Source: Roseihalotalea indica
GTDB lineage: Bacteria; Bacteroidota; Bacteroidia; Cytophagales; Cyclobacteriaceae
Reading direction: 5' to 3'
Length of the DNA stretch: 64,000 bases
Assembly: GCF_022458895.1 (NCBI RefSeq)
Contig: NZ_JAINFL010000006.1
Coordinates: 248,001-312,000 of the forward strand
Each line of letters begins with the position of its first letter. Positions within the stretch are counted from its first letter, which is position 1. This document shows, in pieces, positions 44,474 to 52,790 of the stretch. The position numbers and the translations under genes were made by a program. The notes under the pieces are model-generated. The model did no database searches and was not told the DNA's origin. It saw only the letters and a list, made by a program, of their open reading frames with translations.

Positions 44474-45085
44474 ATGATTAAGAAATTTGGCTTATTTCAT
44501 CTTCTCATCTTGTTAGCTACTGCTGGGTTGGCTCAGGAATATGCTGATCCAAATCACCGAGCACTTATGCTGAAAATGGAAGAGGGAGTTTCTCTTATGA
44601 ACCAGGGAGATTACGCTAGTGCAGATTTTCAGTTTCAACAAGTGCTGGAAGAAATTGGTATTGTACCCGCTGAACTGTGCTTTTACTTCGGGAAGAATTC
44701 CTACCATCTGGAAAAATACAAACAAAGTATTGATTGGCTCAATAAATATATAGAACTGAAGGGAACTCATGGTCAGTTTTTTGATCAGGCTACTGAGTAT
44801 CTTCGGTTATCTGAAACAGACTATCTTGCTCAGAAAAGAGCTCAAACTACCACATCTCGCCCGTCCGAAACAAAAAAAGCGCAACCAAAAGTTGTTGACT
44901 GCGATACCACACCTTATGTGCTCTGTCCGGTATGTCAGGGCAATGGGGTAATTGTAGAACAAGGTTCGCTGGGCAATGCTATTTACCGCACGTGCCCCTA
45001 CAGCGATGAACAGGGCCGAATGCCCTGCTCAAACTATAAGGAATATATGAAGGGTAACCCCATACCATTAGAATCAGAAGACTAA
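44474..45085 (+). CDS. Exported TPR protein with C-terminal zinc-finger-like motif
   Basis: A 203-residue protein with signal peptide (MIKKFGLFHLLILLATAGLAQ). Residues about 28-110 form two to three TPR-like helix pairs (MNQGDYASADFQFQQVLEE, SYHLEKYKQSIDWLNKYIEL). After a Thr/Lys-rich linker comes CPVCQGNGVIVEQG...CPYSDEQGRMPC, a DnaJ-type CxxCxGxG finger with later cysteines. I know no named family with this order. A scaffold or envelope-stress role would be a guess. The 3' end overlaps the convergent M48 gene by four bases. Confidence 0.75.
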   Translation: MIKKFGLFHLLILLATAGLAQEYADPNHRALMLKMEEGVSLMNQGDYASADFQFQQVLEEIGIVPAELCFYFGKNSYHLEKYKQSIDWLNKYIELKGTHGQFFDQATEYLRLSETDYLAQKRAQTTTSRPSETKKAQPKVVDCDTTPYVLCPVCQGNGVIVEQGSLGNAIYRTCPYSDEQGRMPCSNYKEYMKGNPIPLESED

Positions 45086-45894
45086 CGGCTGGCTACGTAC
45101 TTATTCTGGTACTTGCTGGTTTTGGGTATTACTTGCTGAATGCGTTTGATACGGGTTTCGGGTGCGGGGTGCGTAGAAAGAAATTCGGGGGGGCGTTGCC
45201 CGCCTTCACTGTTCATCCGCTGCCAGAACGGTACAGCAGCTTCAGGATTGTAGCCTGCCATTGCCATCATATATAATCCTAGTTCATCAGCTTCAGATTC
45301 CTGAGACCGTCCGTATGGTAAAAGTATCCCTACTTGAGATCCCAATCCAAATGCCGCCAAAGCGAGCTGCTGGGTAAGCTGTGGCTTTTCCTGTAACGCT
45401 ACTGATAATGCCGTACCGCCTGCCTGAAGGGCTAATTGTTGAGACATACGCTCATTTCCGTGCGAAGCAATAGCGTGAGCAATCTCATGAGACATTACTA
45501 CGGCAACTCCTTCTTCATCTTGGCATATAGGCATGATACCCGTATAGAATGCTACTTTTCCGCCAGGCATACACCATGCGTTGACTGTTTTATCGTCTTC
45601 AATAAGATTAAACTCCCATTTGAAACCATCGAGTTCGTCAGCATGGCCTTGTTCTTTCATGTATTGCTCAATGGCATAAGAAAGTTTTTTACCGACCTTC
45701 CGGATAAGAGCTACCTGTTGCTGATCGTTAGAAAGTTTACTTTCGCTAAGAACCTCCTGATAGCTTTGGAAACTAAGTGAATTAATTTGGGCAGTAGGAA
45801 TGAGATTAAGCTGCTTACGGCCAGTTAAAGGAACCGTTGAGCATGAGAGTAGAAAGAAAAAGGCAAGTATACTAGAAAATATTGTGCGTTTCAT
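45082..45894 (-). CDS. M48 family metalloprotease lipoprotein
   Basis: A 270-residue periplasmic zinc protease of the BepA/LoiP/YcaL type, which clears or matures outer-membrane proteins. The lipobox LLSC (C18) follows a short signal peptide. The metal site is HEIAH (H136, E137, H140) plus ESEADELG. I use the ATG at 45894 (MKRTIFSS), eight codons inside the open frame. The C-terminal STHPAPETRIKRI is the usual substrate-side helix. It is transcribed alone and converges with the TPR gene. Confidence 0.93.
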   Translation of the reverse strand: MKRTIFSSILAFFFLLSCSTVPLTGRKQLNLIPTAQINSLSFQSYQEVLSESKLSNDQQQVALIRKVGKKLSYAIEQYMKEQGHADELDGFKWEFNLIEDDKTVNAWCMPGGKVAFYTGIMPICQDEEGVAVVMSHEIAHAIASHGNERMSQQLALQAGGTALSVALQEKPQLTQQLALAAFGLGSQVGILLPYGRSQESEADELGLYMMAMAGYNPEAAVPFWQRMNSEGGQRPPEFLSTHPAPETRIKRIQQVIPKTSKYQNKYVASR

Positions 45895-46093
45895 ATTAGT
45901 AAAGATTAGGTATAACAACAGAAAATCTTGAGATCCCTGAAGAAGTAATGATACAACTTCTCAGTTTGTTTCAAGGTTTAATACATACATTTCAATTTCC
46001 TTGCCATTCGTTATAAAGAAAGCAGATGTAAATTACGCTGCTGTAAATAGTGAGTAAGGATGAGCATTTTGAATGGCTTTTTATAAATTGGAA

Positions 46094-46125
46094 ATAAAAA
46101 AAGCATTAGAAATCTCTAATGCTTT
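46094..46125 (-). terminator. Terminator of the exopolysaccharide gene set
   Basis: AAAGCATTAGA (46100-46110) pairs perfectly with TCTAATGCTTT (46115-46125). On the minus strand the stem is followed by a run of T, 25 bases after the glycosyltransferase stop. Confidence 0.88.
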
Positions 46126-46149
46126 GAGTCTGGTAGTAAAGGAAAATTA

Positions 46150-47361
46150 TTAGACAAATTTGGCTACCGATGATATTTGAAAAGCTTTGCGGTAAAATTT
46201 TATAAGATTTTCCCGCTCGTAATCCCAGGATAATTTATTCAGAACACGATCATAACCATATTCCCCCATTGCAATGCGTTCTTCTTCATTATCAAGTAAC
46301 TGGCATATTTTTTCGCCAAAATCCTTGGTGTCATGATTTTTAGCATACAGCGAGGCTTTTTGGGCAGAAGCTCTTCCTTCTTTTAAATCATACTGAACAA
46401 TTGCTTTCTTTAAAGCCATATATTCCATGATTTTATTCATGGTAGAAAGGTTATTCATCTCTGTAGGCTTATCAGGGTTGACACAAACATCACAGGTGTT
46501 TAATACATCGATCAGTTTTTCATCGCTGACCCGGCCATAGAAATCAACATAGTCAGATAAGCCCATTTCATTCACAAGCTGTTGTATTTCTTCCAGGGCG
46601 GTTCCACCTCCTACAATTGCAAATTGAACATCTTGCCGATGTTGTACGATATACTGTACGGACTCCATCAGCAGGTCTAAACCCTCTTGTACCCCAATAA
46701 CACCTACATATCCGACGAGGAAATTTCTCCCTTTTTTATAGGTCTCATCGCCGGGAGTAAGCTTAAGCCGTTTTAAGCTCGGACCACTACGAACTACCGC
46801 CACATTTTCCGGTGGCATTTTTCCTCGAGTAATAGCAATATTACGGTACGACTCGTTTGTAGCAATACTAAAGTCCGCTACGTTGAATGTAAGTCGCTCA
46901 AATAACAACATAAGCCGGTAAAAAAGCCCTTTCTTGTTGAACTTGGCAATGTATAGTTCGGGATTTATGTCGTGATGATCAAACACATATTTTACTCCGA
47001 ATAACTTAAAAGGAAGTGCTGTAATAAAAATCAGGTCAGGAGGATTGCATCCGTGAATGACATGAAATCTTTTCTTAAGAAAGATTTTAATACTCAAAAC
47101 CAGCTCCCAAAAGATCGCTAAAGAGTACTCAGCTAAATAACCGAGGGCGCCATGTCCTTCCGTAGGCAAAGGATGGCGGTATATCTCTATACCATCAATA
47201 ACCTCATAACTTTCGGTATACCCTTTCATTTTAGGGCATATGATCGATACATCAGCTCCTTCTTCCTTTAATGTTGTTGCTTCTTGCCAAACGCGCCGGT
47301 CAAAGGGGGCTGGCAAATTTTCAATGATAATTAAAACATGCTTACCAGCAAATTCCGACAT
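46150..47361 (-). CDS. Glycosyltransferase family 4 protein
   Basis: A 403-residue GT-B glycosyltransferase. The N-terminal half starts VLIIENLPAPFDRRVWQEATTL, a form common in exopolysaccharide GT4 enzymes. The C-terminal half has the donor-binding stretch NTCDVCVNPDKPTEMNN...KIMEYMA with the conserved E, and GEYGYDRVLNKLSWD. It adds one sugar to a lipid-linked repeat unit, but donor and acceptor are not readable. It overlaps the preceding dehydrogenase by 20 bases, so the two are tightly coupled. Confidence 0.92.
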   Translation of the reverse strand: MSEFAGKHVLIIIENLPAPFDRRVWQEATTLKEEGADVSIICPKMKGYTESYEVIDGIEIYRHPLPTEGHGALGYLAEYSLAIFWELVLSIKIFLKKRFHVIHGCNPPDLIFITALPFKLFGVKYVFDHHDINPELYIAKFNKKGLFYRLMLLFERLTFNVADFSIATNESYRNIAITRGKMPPENVAVVRSGPSLKRLKLTPGDETYKKGRNFLVGYVGVIGVQEGLDLLMESVQYIVQHRQDVQFAIVGGGTALEEIQQLVNEMGLSDYVDFYGRVSDEKLIDVLNTCDVCVNPDKPTEMNNLSTMNKIMEYMALKKAIVQYDLKEGRASAQKASLYAKNHDTKDFGEKICQLLDNEEERIAMGEYGYDRVLNKLSWDYERENLIKFYRKAFQISSVAKFV

Positions 47362-48652
47362 AATTTCCGTTAGTTACTTTTTCCTTATCAATGCGAACCA
47401 GATCAATAATTGTTTGATCGGGACCAACCTGTGAGATGATTTCTTTAAATTCTGGTGACTTATTTCCGATGATAATAACTTCTGCATCCTTCACCACTTC
47501 CTGTATGTTGTCACGTAGCAGGCGAGTAATGTGAGGAATTCGGCCAGTCAGATAATCTTTATTTTTACCCATGAGCTTAGATAAAGAGATATTGTTATCA
47601 TAGAGTTTTAAGTCATATCCTTTACCTAACAAAGTCTCGATCATTTCAACCATTGGGCTTTCCCGCAGGTCATCAGTTCCAGCCTTGAATGCAAAACCCA
47701 GAAAAGCAATTTTTTTCTTACCAGTATTGTAGACCATTTGCAAGCCCCGTTGCACCTGATAGGCATTGCTTGGCAAAAGGCTGTTTAGCAGAGGAGTTGA
47801 AACATCCAGCAATTGTGCTCGGTAGTTAAGCCCTCTCACATCTTTCGGTAAGCACGATCCCCCAAAAGCAAACCCAGGCTTCATGTAATATGGAGAGAGG
47901 TTTAATTTTGTATCTTGAGCAACAACCCCCATTACCTTATGGCCGTCTACTCCCAGTTCTTTACAAATATTGCCTACTTCATTGGCAAAAGTGATTTTAA
48001 GAGCATGGAAATTATTGTTGGCATATTTGATCATTTCCGATTCTTCAGGTTTCAGCTTAAAAACCGGCGCATCAATGGTTTTATATAGCTCGCTAAGTTG
48101 AGTTTCACTTTTAGAGCTATTGGTACCAATTATTGTATAGGGAGGATTCCAAAAATCGTAGATAGCCGTGCTTTCTCGCAAGAACTCTGGATTAGAAGCT
48201 ACTCCGAAATCCTCAAGATGTTTCTTTCCGGAAACACTTTCTATAATTTCTGCACACTCCTTTATCGTTCCTGGAATTACCGTACTTCGGATAACAACTG
48301 TGTGGAAAGTATCTTTACTTTTAAGTGCTACCGCAATATCTTCACAAACCCTATATATATAAGATAAGTCAATGTTGCCATTCATTTGGCTGGGAGTACC
48401 CACGCAAATGATTGAGATATCAGAATTCTGTACAGCCGAGTGAATATCTTTCGTGGCCTGAATGGTGCCCTTTTTCACCCCCTCTGCAATATATTCATCC
48501 AGATCTTTCTCAACGATTGGGGAGTTGCCACTATTAATCATGTCAACTTTCTGTTGATTGACATCCACTCCAATCACCTGATGGCCAATTTTAGCAAAGC
48601 ATGCACAAGATACTGCTCCCACATAACCAAGCCCAAATACACTTATTTTCAT
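47342..48652 (-). CDS. UDP-glucose/GDP-mannose 6-dehydrogenase (AlgD-like)
   Basis: A 436-residue NAD-dependent enzyme that makes a sugar-nucleotide uronic acid. FGLGYVGAVS binds NAD, ASNPEFLRE is the substrate strand, and the catalytic cysteine is C267 in FGGSCLPKD. SPYYMKPGFAFGGS is the wording of GDP-mannose dehydrogenases such as AlgD rather than typical UDP-glucose enzymes. GDP-mannuronate is therefore the likelier product, though not certain. It works with the phosphotransferase and GT4 genes on either side. TATATTTG lies 27-34 bases upstream. Confidence 0.9.
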   Translation of the reverse strand: MKISVFGLGYVGAVSCACFAKIGHQVIGVDVNQQKVDMINSGNSPIVEKDLDEYIAEGVKKGTIQATKDIHSAVQNSDISIICVGTPSQMNGNIDLSYIYRVCEDIAVALKSKDTFHTVVIRSTVIPGTIKECAEIIESVSGKKHLEDFGVASNPEFLRESTAIYDFWNPPYTIIGTNSSKSETQLSELYKTIDAPVFKLKPEESEMIKYANNNFHALKITFANEVGNICKELGVDGHKVMGVVAQDTKLNLSPYYMKPGFAFGGSCLPKDVRGLNYRAQLLDVSTPLLNSLLPSNAYQVQRGLQMVYNTGKKKIAFLGFAFKAGTDDLRESPMVEMIETLLGKGYDLKLYDNNISLSKLMGKNKDYLTGRIPHITRLLRDNIQEVVKDAEVIIIGNKSPEFKEIISQVGPDQTIIDLVRIDKEKVTNGNYVGICW

Positions 48653-48678
48653 ATGTTAACGATTAATGAAATTGTATG

Positions 48679-48686
48679 CAAATATA
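48679..48686 (-). promoter_or_regulatory. Candidate -7 element before the sugar dehydrogenase gene
   Basis: Reads TATATTTG on the minus strand, an exact TAnnTTTG, 27 bases before the ATG at 48652. No -33 TTTG at the right distance, so it may be chance in AT-rich DNA. Confidence 0.33.
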
Positions 48687-48711
48687 ACTATTACAGTATA
48701 ATATTTAATAA

Positions 48712-50124
48712 TTAATAGGCGTTTTCCTCGCCACGGACCGCATTCCAAACGGTTTTGAAGATAATTTTTATGTCCAGGGATAAGCTCCAGTTCTCTAGAT
48801 ACCAGGTATCATATTCTACGCGCTTTTTCATCAGCGAATCATCTTTTGTTTCGCCACGTAGGCCATTGACTTGGGCATATCCGGTAATTCCTGAATTAAT
48901 GAAATGGCGAACTTTAAAATTTTCAATGATTTCGGAGTACTCCTCAGTATGCTTCAACATATGTGGTCGAGGTCCAACTACGGACATATCGCCAAGAAAT
49001 ACATTGAAAAACTGCGGAAGTTCATCAATGCTCGTTTTACGCAATATGCTACCTACCCGGGTAATTCGTGAATCATTCTTCTCTGCTTGTTTAGCGTTCG
49101 CTTCATCATTTACGCGCATGGTGCGAAATTTATAGCACCAAAAGGGTTTACCGTTTTTTCCACTTCGAAGTTGCTTGAAAAAGATTGGACCCGGAGAATC
49201 TAACCGTATTAGTAAAGCAATAATAGGCAAGATGAATGGGAATAAGAATAGAATTACTCCCGACGAAAACGCGATATCAAAACCTCTTTTAATCTGTCGG
49301 TTGTAGAATATTTTAAGAGGGTCACGGCGGGGAGTTAAAATTGGAATTCGCCCATTATTGTAAAACTGGGTATCAATACGCATTTGGTCTAAACCGCCAG
49401 CATCCTGCACAAGCCCGAAGTAGATGAAATTATCATCAGCAAACTTAGCTAAATCCTTTACATACGAAATATTATTGGGGAGCGCATAATAGATCTCATC
49501 AACATTGTTGCGTATGCAGAACTGCTTTACTTGGCTAAGGTTGCCGCGGTAATCATTCTCATTATTCACGAACTTCACACCACTATCAAAAAAGCCCATG
49601 AATTTGTAGCCCAGTGGCTGATCCTTAACAAAGTAATTATATAGGTTTTTCCCGGTTGAAGTGTATCCGATAATTACTACCTTTTTTCGGTTCTTATCCA
49701 GAGACCTATACCTTTTATAGATAAGAAATAATACAACCTTAACTAAGATCAGAGAAGTTATTGATATTGAAATAAACGGTGTTAAGAACTCCGTTGGATA
49801 ATGGTATTGCTGTAAAAAGGTAATATAACTAGCAATAATCAACCCACTTAATAGTGAGCTTACCAAAGTGCTTATCAGAATTGTTGAAATCTTACGCAGA
49901 TTATCAGTTTGATATACATCGCAAAACAAGGATGTGATGATCCAAAGTAAGATAGTGATAATCAAAAATGGCTGATAATATGATAAATAATCAGCTCTGT
50001 CTACTGTTAACTGATGGTATGATACACGAAATGCTATGATAATCAGCAGAATATCAATCAGTAATAAGGCAGTTAGCAGCGATTTAGAGTAATGACTTCT
50101 CTTAAGTTTATGCAAGAAATCCAT
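48712..50124 (-). CDS. Polyprenyl glycosylphosphotransferase (exopolysaccharide initiation)
   Basis: A 470-residue WcaJ/EpsE-type enzyme that puts the first sugar-phosphate on undecaprenyl phosphate. Four N-terminal transmembrane helices are followed by a CoA-binding-like domain (KVVIIGYTSTGKNLYNYF), a fifth membrane segment and the catalytic sugar-transferase domain with KRGFDIAFSSG, DSPGPIFFKQLRSGKNG and KFRTMR, then SIDELPQFFNVFLGDMSVVGPRP. It is the first gene of the three-gene exopolysaccharide set. Flippase and polymerase genes are not in the window. Confidence 0.94.
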   Translation of the reverse strand: MDFLHKLKRSHYSKSLLTALLLIDILLIIIAFRVSYHQLTVDRADYLSYYQPFLIITILLWIITSLFCDVYQTDNLRKISTILISTLVSSLLSGLIIASYITFLQQYHYPTEFLTPFISISITSLILVKVVLFLIYKRYRSLDKNRKKVVIIGYTSTGKNLYNYFVKDQPLGYKFMGFFDSGVKFVNNENDYRGNLSQVKQFCIRNNVDEIYYALPNNISYVKDLAKFADDNFIYFGLVQDAGGLDQMRIDTQFYNNGRIPILTPRRDPLKIFYNRQIKRGFDIAFSSGVILFLFPFILPIIALLIRLDSPGPIFFKQLRSGKNGKPFWCYKFRTMRVNDEANAKQAEKNDSRITRVGSILRKTSIDELPQFFNVFLGDMSVVGPRPHMLKHTEEYSEIIENFKVRHFINSGITGYAQVNGLRGETKDDSLMKKRVEYDTWYLENWSLSLDIKIIFKTVWNAVRGEENAY

Positions 50125-50312
50125 AAAATGATGTATCTGATCCGGCTAATTTTAACACAATGTAATATTTTTGTGTAAATATAGTCTTTTTATAACTAAA
50201 AATAACAATAAATAATAAAAAAAATTATACTATTCCGATATTTGCTGAAGATATAAGACTATATAAAATATGTTTTGTTAGAATTTTCAAATTTCTTGCC
50301 ACAACTTACATA

Positions 50313-50359
50313 CCAAAAGGCTCTTCCTATTTATATAATCGGAAAGAGCTCTTGGTTTT
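50313..50359 (+). terminator. Orphan terminator-like hairpin
   Basis: CCAAAAGGCTCTTCC (50313-50327) pairs imperfectly with GGAAAGAGCTCTTGG (50341-50355): CCAA, AG, CTCTT and CC helices with small bulges. TTTT follows. No plus-strand gene precedes it for over 4 kb, so it may end an unseen small RNA or an antisense transcript. Confidence 0.4.
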
Positions 50360-50419
50360 GATGTTCAGAAAATTTTGAGAAGCAACTTGCTAAAATTTGT
50401 AAAAAATGCGGCATTCATT

Positions 50420-50450
50420 TTTGCATTGTATATTTAAAATTCTACATTTG
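50420..50450 (+). promoter_or_regulatory. Consensus Bacteroidota promoter of tRNA-Gln
   Basis: TTTG (50420-50423), exactly 19 bases, TACATTTG (50443-50450). Both the -33 and -7 elements and the spacing match the Bacteroidota consensus without a mismatch. RNA would start near 50456, about eight bases before the tRNA. Confidence 0.8.
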
Positions 50451-50463
50451 TAGCCCAATTGCT

Positions 50464-50534
50464 TGTCCGGTGGTGTAATGGTAACACAGAGGTTTTTGGT
50501 GCCTTTATTCAGGGTTCGAGTCCTTGCCGGACAA
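50464..50534 (+). tRNA. tRNA-Gln (UUG)
   Basis: A 71-base cloverleaf. The acceptor TGTCCGG (50464-50470) pairs with CCGGACA (50527-50533). The D arm is GTGTAATGGTAACAC, the anticodon loop TTTTGGT with anticodon TTG, and the T arm CAGGG-TTCGAGT-CCTTG. The discriminator is A and no CCA is encoded. It is the first element of a likely tRNA-prs-rplY-pth transcript. Confidence 0.95.
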
Positions 50535-50541
50535 CTTGCTT

Positions 50542-50578
50542 CCAATCCCGATTCAATCGAGTCGGGATTGGTGTTTTT
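50542..50578 (+). terminator. Hairpin terminator between tRNA-Gln and prs
   Basis: CCAATCCCGATTC (50542-50554) pairs with GAGTCGGGATTGG (50559-50571) with one G-T wobble and an AATC loop. TGTTTTT follows. It should release most tRNA transcripts. Only 28 bases then remain before the prs ATG. Confidence 0.75.
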
Positions 50579-50605
50579 AGACTCTCGTTGAAGCAGAAAC
50601 CTACC

Positions 50606-51547
50606 ATGGCTACAGTAAAAATCTTCTCCGGTTCGGGAACCCAATACCTGGCTACAAAAATTGCTGAGACCTATGGTAAACCTTTGGGAAAAGTTACAGT
50701 AGAGCGGTTCAGCGATGGAGAGCTATCCACTTATTTTAATGAGTCAGTACGCGGCTGTGACGTCTTTTTAGTGCAGTCAACTTTTTCTCCAATGGATAAC
50801 CTTATGGAGCTGCTGCTGATGATTGATGCGGCAAAGCGAGCCAGTGCTAAATACGTAACGGCGGTAGTTCCCTACTTTGGCTATGCCCGACAAGACCGTA
50901 AGGACAAACCCCGCGTAGCTATTGGTGCCAAACTGGTAGCCAACCTTTTTTCTGCCGTTGCCCCTGATCGCCTTATGACTTGTGATCTACATGCCGGGCA
51001 AATTCAGGGGTTCTTTGATTTTCCGGTAGATCACTTTAGCGGAAGCATTATCTTCGTTCCCTACCTGCAACAGCTTTCCCGCGAAAATCTAATCTTTGCC
51101 TCTCCCGATGTTGGCGGAGTAAAAAGGACGCGAAATTTTGCCCAGTATTTTCACACCGATATGGTAATCTGCGACAAGCACCGAAAGCGTGCTAATGAAG
51201 TAGCGACTATGCAGGTGATCGGTGATGTAACCGGAAAGGATGTTGTAATTGTGGATGATCTGGTTGATACAGCGGGTACTTTATGTAAAGCTGCAAAAGT
51301 GCTTAAAGAAAACGGCGCTCAATCGGTGCGGGCTATTGCTACTCATGCAGTATTATCGGGAGCAGCTTATGATAATATCTCGAACTCTGAGCTGGAAGAA
51401 TTGGTTGTTACCGATACAATTCCACTGAAGCAGGAGTGTCCTAAAATTAAAGTGCTGACGGTGGCAGAATTATTTGCCAGCGCCATCAAGAAAATTCATA
51501 AATACGAGTCTATTAGTCCATTATTTATTTCTCAATCCAGATTTTAA
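50606..51547 (+). CDS. prs: Ribose-phosphate pyrophosphokinase
   Basis: A 313-residue PRPP synthetase feeding purine, pyrimidine, histidine and NAD synthesis. MATVKIFSGSGTQYLA fixes the ATG at 50606. The longer open frame merely runs back through the tRNA gene. Motifs are VPYFGYARQDRKDKPR (ATP loop), CDLHAGQIQGFFD and the PRPP-binding VVIVDDLVDTAGT. It lies between tRNA-Gln and rplY on one strand with no room for its own consensus promoter after the terminator hairpin. Confidence 0.97.
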   Translation: MATVKIFSGSGTQYLATKIAETYGKPLGKVTVERFSDGELSTYFNESVRGCDVFLVQSTFSPMDNLMELLLMIDAAKRASAKYVTAVVPYFGYARQDRKDKPRVAIGAKLVANLFSAVAPDRLMTCDLHAGQIQGFFDFPVDHFSGSIIFVPYLQQLSRENLIFASPDVGGVKRTRNFAQYFHTDMVICDKHRKRANEVATMQVIGDVTGKDVVIVDDLVDTAGTLCKAAKVLKENGAQSVRAIATHAVLSGAAYDNISNSELEELVVTDTIPLKQECPKIKVLTVAELFASAIKKIHKYESISPLFISQSRF

Positions 51548-51559
51548 TCTAAATTAATT

Positions 51560-52168
51560 ATGAAAACTGTAGAGATTATAGGGTATCAAAGAGCAAATCT
51601 CGGCAAAAAAGAGTCAAAGCGCTTACGTGCCGAAGGTAATGTCCCTTGTGTATTGTACGGTGGTGATGAGCAAATTCATTTTTATGCTCCCATGATTCTG
51701 TTTCGCCCATTGGTGTATACCGATCAGGCCCATTTTGTAGAACTAAATATCGAAGGAGTTGAGAAACGATGCATCCTTCAAGATATTCAGTTTCATCCAG
51801 TGAATGAAATCATCATGCACGCTGATTTTCTGGAGCTGCATGAAGGAAAACCCGTTAAGATGGATATTCCAGTACAATTGCTGGGCACTCCTACTGGGGT
51901 GACCAAGGGGGGTAAATTGATGCACAAGCGTCACTTCTTGCATATTAAAGCGCTGCCTAAGGATATGCCCGACCACATTGAAGTAAATGTGAGTAAGCTG
52001 GATTTTGGAAAATCAGTGAAGGTGAAAGATGTGAAAGAAACCAACTTTCAAATCATTGATAGCCCTGCAATTTCAATTGCTGTTATTGAAATTCCTCGTG
52101 CTCTGCGTGGTAAAGCTACCGATGACGAGGAAGGAGAAGAAGCGGAAGCTGAAGAGGCAGAACTATAA
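51560..52168 (+). CDS. rplY: 50S ribosomal protein L25/general stress protein Ctc
   Basis: A 202-residue L25 of the long Ctc type, which binds 5S rRNA. An N-terminal L25 domain (residues 1 to about 92, with KESKRLRAEGNVPCVLYGG and DIQFHPV) is followed by the TL5 C-terminal beta domain and a very acidic tail (DDEEGEEAEAEEAEL). It starts 12 bases after prs. The order prs-rplY-pth is conserved in many bacteria. Confidence 0.96.
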   Translation: MKTVEIIGYQRANLGKKESKRLRAEGNVPCVLYGGDEQIHFYAPMILFRPLVYTDQAHFVELNIEGVEKRCILQDIQFHPVNEIIMHADFLELHEGKPVKMDIPVQLLGTPTGVTKGGKLMHKRHFLHIKALPKDMPDHIEVNVSKLDFGKSVKVKDVKETNFQIIDSPAISIAVIEIPRALRGKATDDEEGEEAEAEEAEL

Positions 52169-52191
52169 TAATTTTGCAAAACAATTAAATG

Positions 52192-52225
52192 ATCCTGTTC
52201 TGTTTTTCAGAACAGGATTTTTTTT
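52192..52225 (+). terminator. Terminator at the pth start
   Basis: ATCCTGTTCTG (52192-52202) pairs perfectly with CAGAACAGGAT (52208-52218), followed by a T-run to 52225. The run ends four bases before the pth ATG at 52230, so pth can only be reached by read-through. Confidence 0.8.
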
Positions 52226-52229
52226 GCTT

Positions 52230-52790
52230 ATGAAATATCTAATTGCCGGATTGGGAAACCCTGGTCCTAAATATGAGCTAACCCGCCACAATATTGGTTT
52301 TCTGACGTTAGATCGTCTGGCCGAGCAGCAAAGCGCAACTTTTGAAACAGGCCGCCTGGCCGATGTAGCGAACTTTAAGTACAAGGGAAGGGCGATTCAC
52401 CTGATTAAGCCTACTACATTTATGAACCTGAGCGGTAAAGCGGTGAATTACTGGATGCAAGAGCTTAAGCTATCCAAAGAGAATCTGCTCATTGTAACTG
52501 ACGATATTGCTTTGCCATTTGGCAAACTTCGGATGCGCGCTAAAGGATCTAGTGCCGGACACAATGGGCTGAAAAATATTGAACAACTGACCGGCGGGCA
52601 GAATTACCCCCGGCTCAGGTGGGGAGTAGGAGATGACTTCCACAAAGGCCAGCAGGTTGATTATGTGCTGAGTCAGTTCCCGCGAGAAGAACTGGATCAG
52701 TTGCCGGAGATTATGGACCGAGCCGGAGAGATGATTCTTTCCTTTTGTACTATTGGTATAGAACGGACGATGAGCCAGTTTAACAACTAG
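52230..52790 (+). CDS. pth: Peptidyl-tRNA hydrolase
   Basis: A 186-residue enzyme that frees tRNA from peptidyl-tRNA dropped by ribosomes. [24 protein letters not shown] gives the start and the catalytic His in [25 protein letters not shown] and [12 protein letters not shown] are the other family signatures. The true ATG is 52230, well inside a longer open frame that overlaps rplY. An intrinsic terminator sits directly before it. The 3' end overlaps metG by four bases. Confidence 0.96.
   Translation: MKYLIAGLGNPGPKYELTRHNIGFLTLDRLAEQQSATFETGRLADVANFKYKGRAIHLIKPTTFMNLSGKAVNYWMQELKLSKENLLIVTDDIALPFGKLRMRAKGSSAGHNGLKNIEQLTGGQNYPRLRWGVGDDFHKGQQVDYVLSQFPREELDQLPEIMDRAGEMILSFCTIGIERTMSQFNN

Larger units (their letters stand above)
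50125..50463. other. AT-rich gap between exopolysaccharide genes and tRNA-Gln
   Basis: This divergent gap has no coding frame. It holds a plus-strand terminator-like hairpin (50313-50359) that belongs to no known gene, and the strong tRNA promoter at 50420-50450. The promoter of the glycosylphosphotransferase must also lie here but no exact element was found. Confidence 0.6.

Noticed and set aside
50464..50605. N-terminal extension of prs running back through the tRNA
   Set aside because: The open frame continues upstream only by chance over tRNA-Gln and the terminator. The family start MATVKIFSGSG at 50606 is clear.
52056..52229. N-terminal extension of pth overlapping rplY
   Set aside because: It reads out of frame through the rplY tail and the terminator and has no family similarity. 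[12 protein letters not shown] at 52230 is the canonical start.
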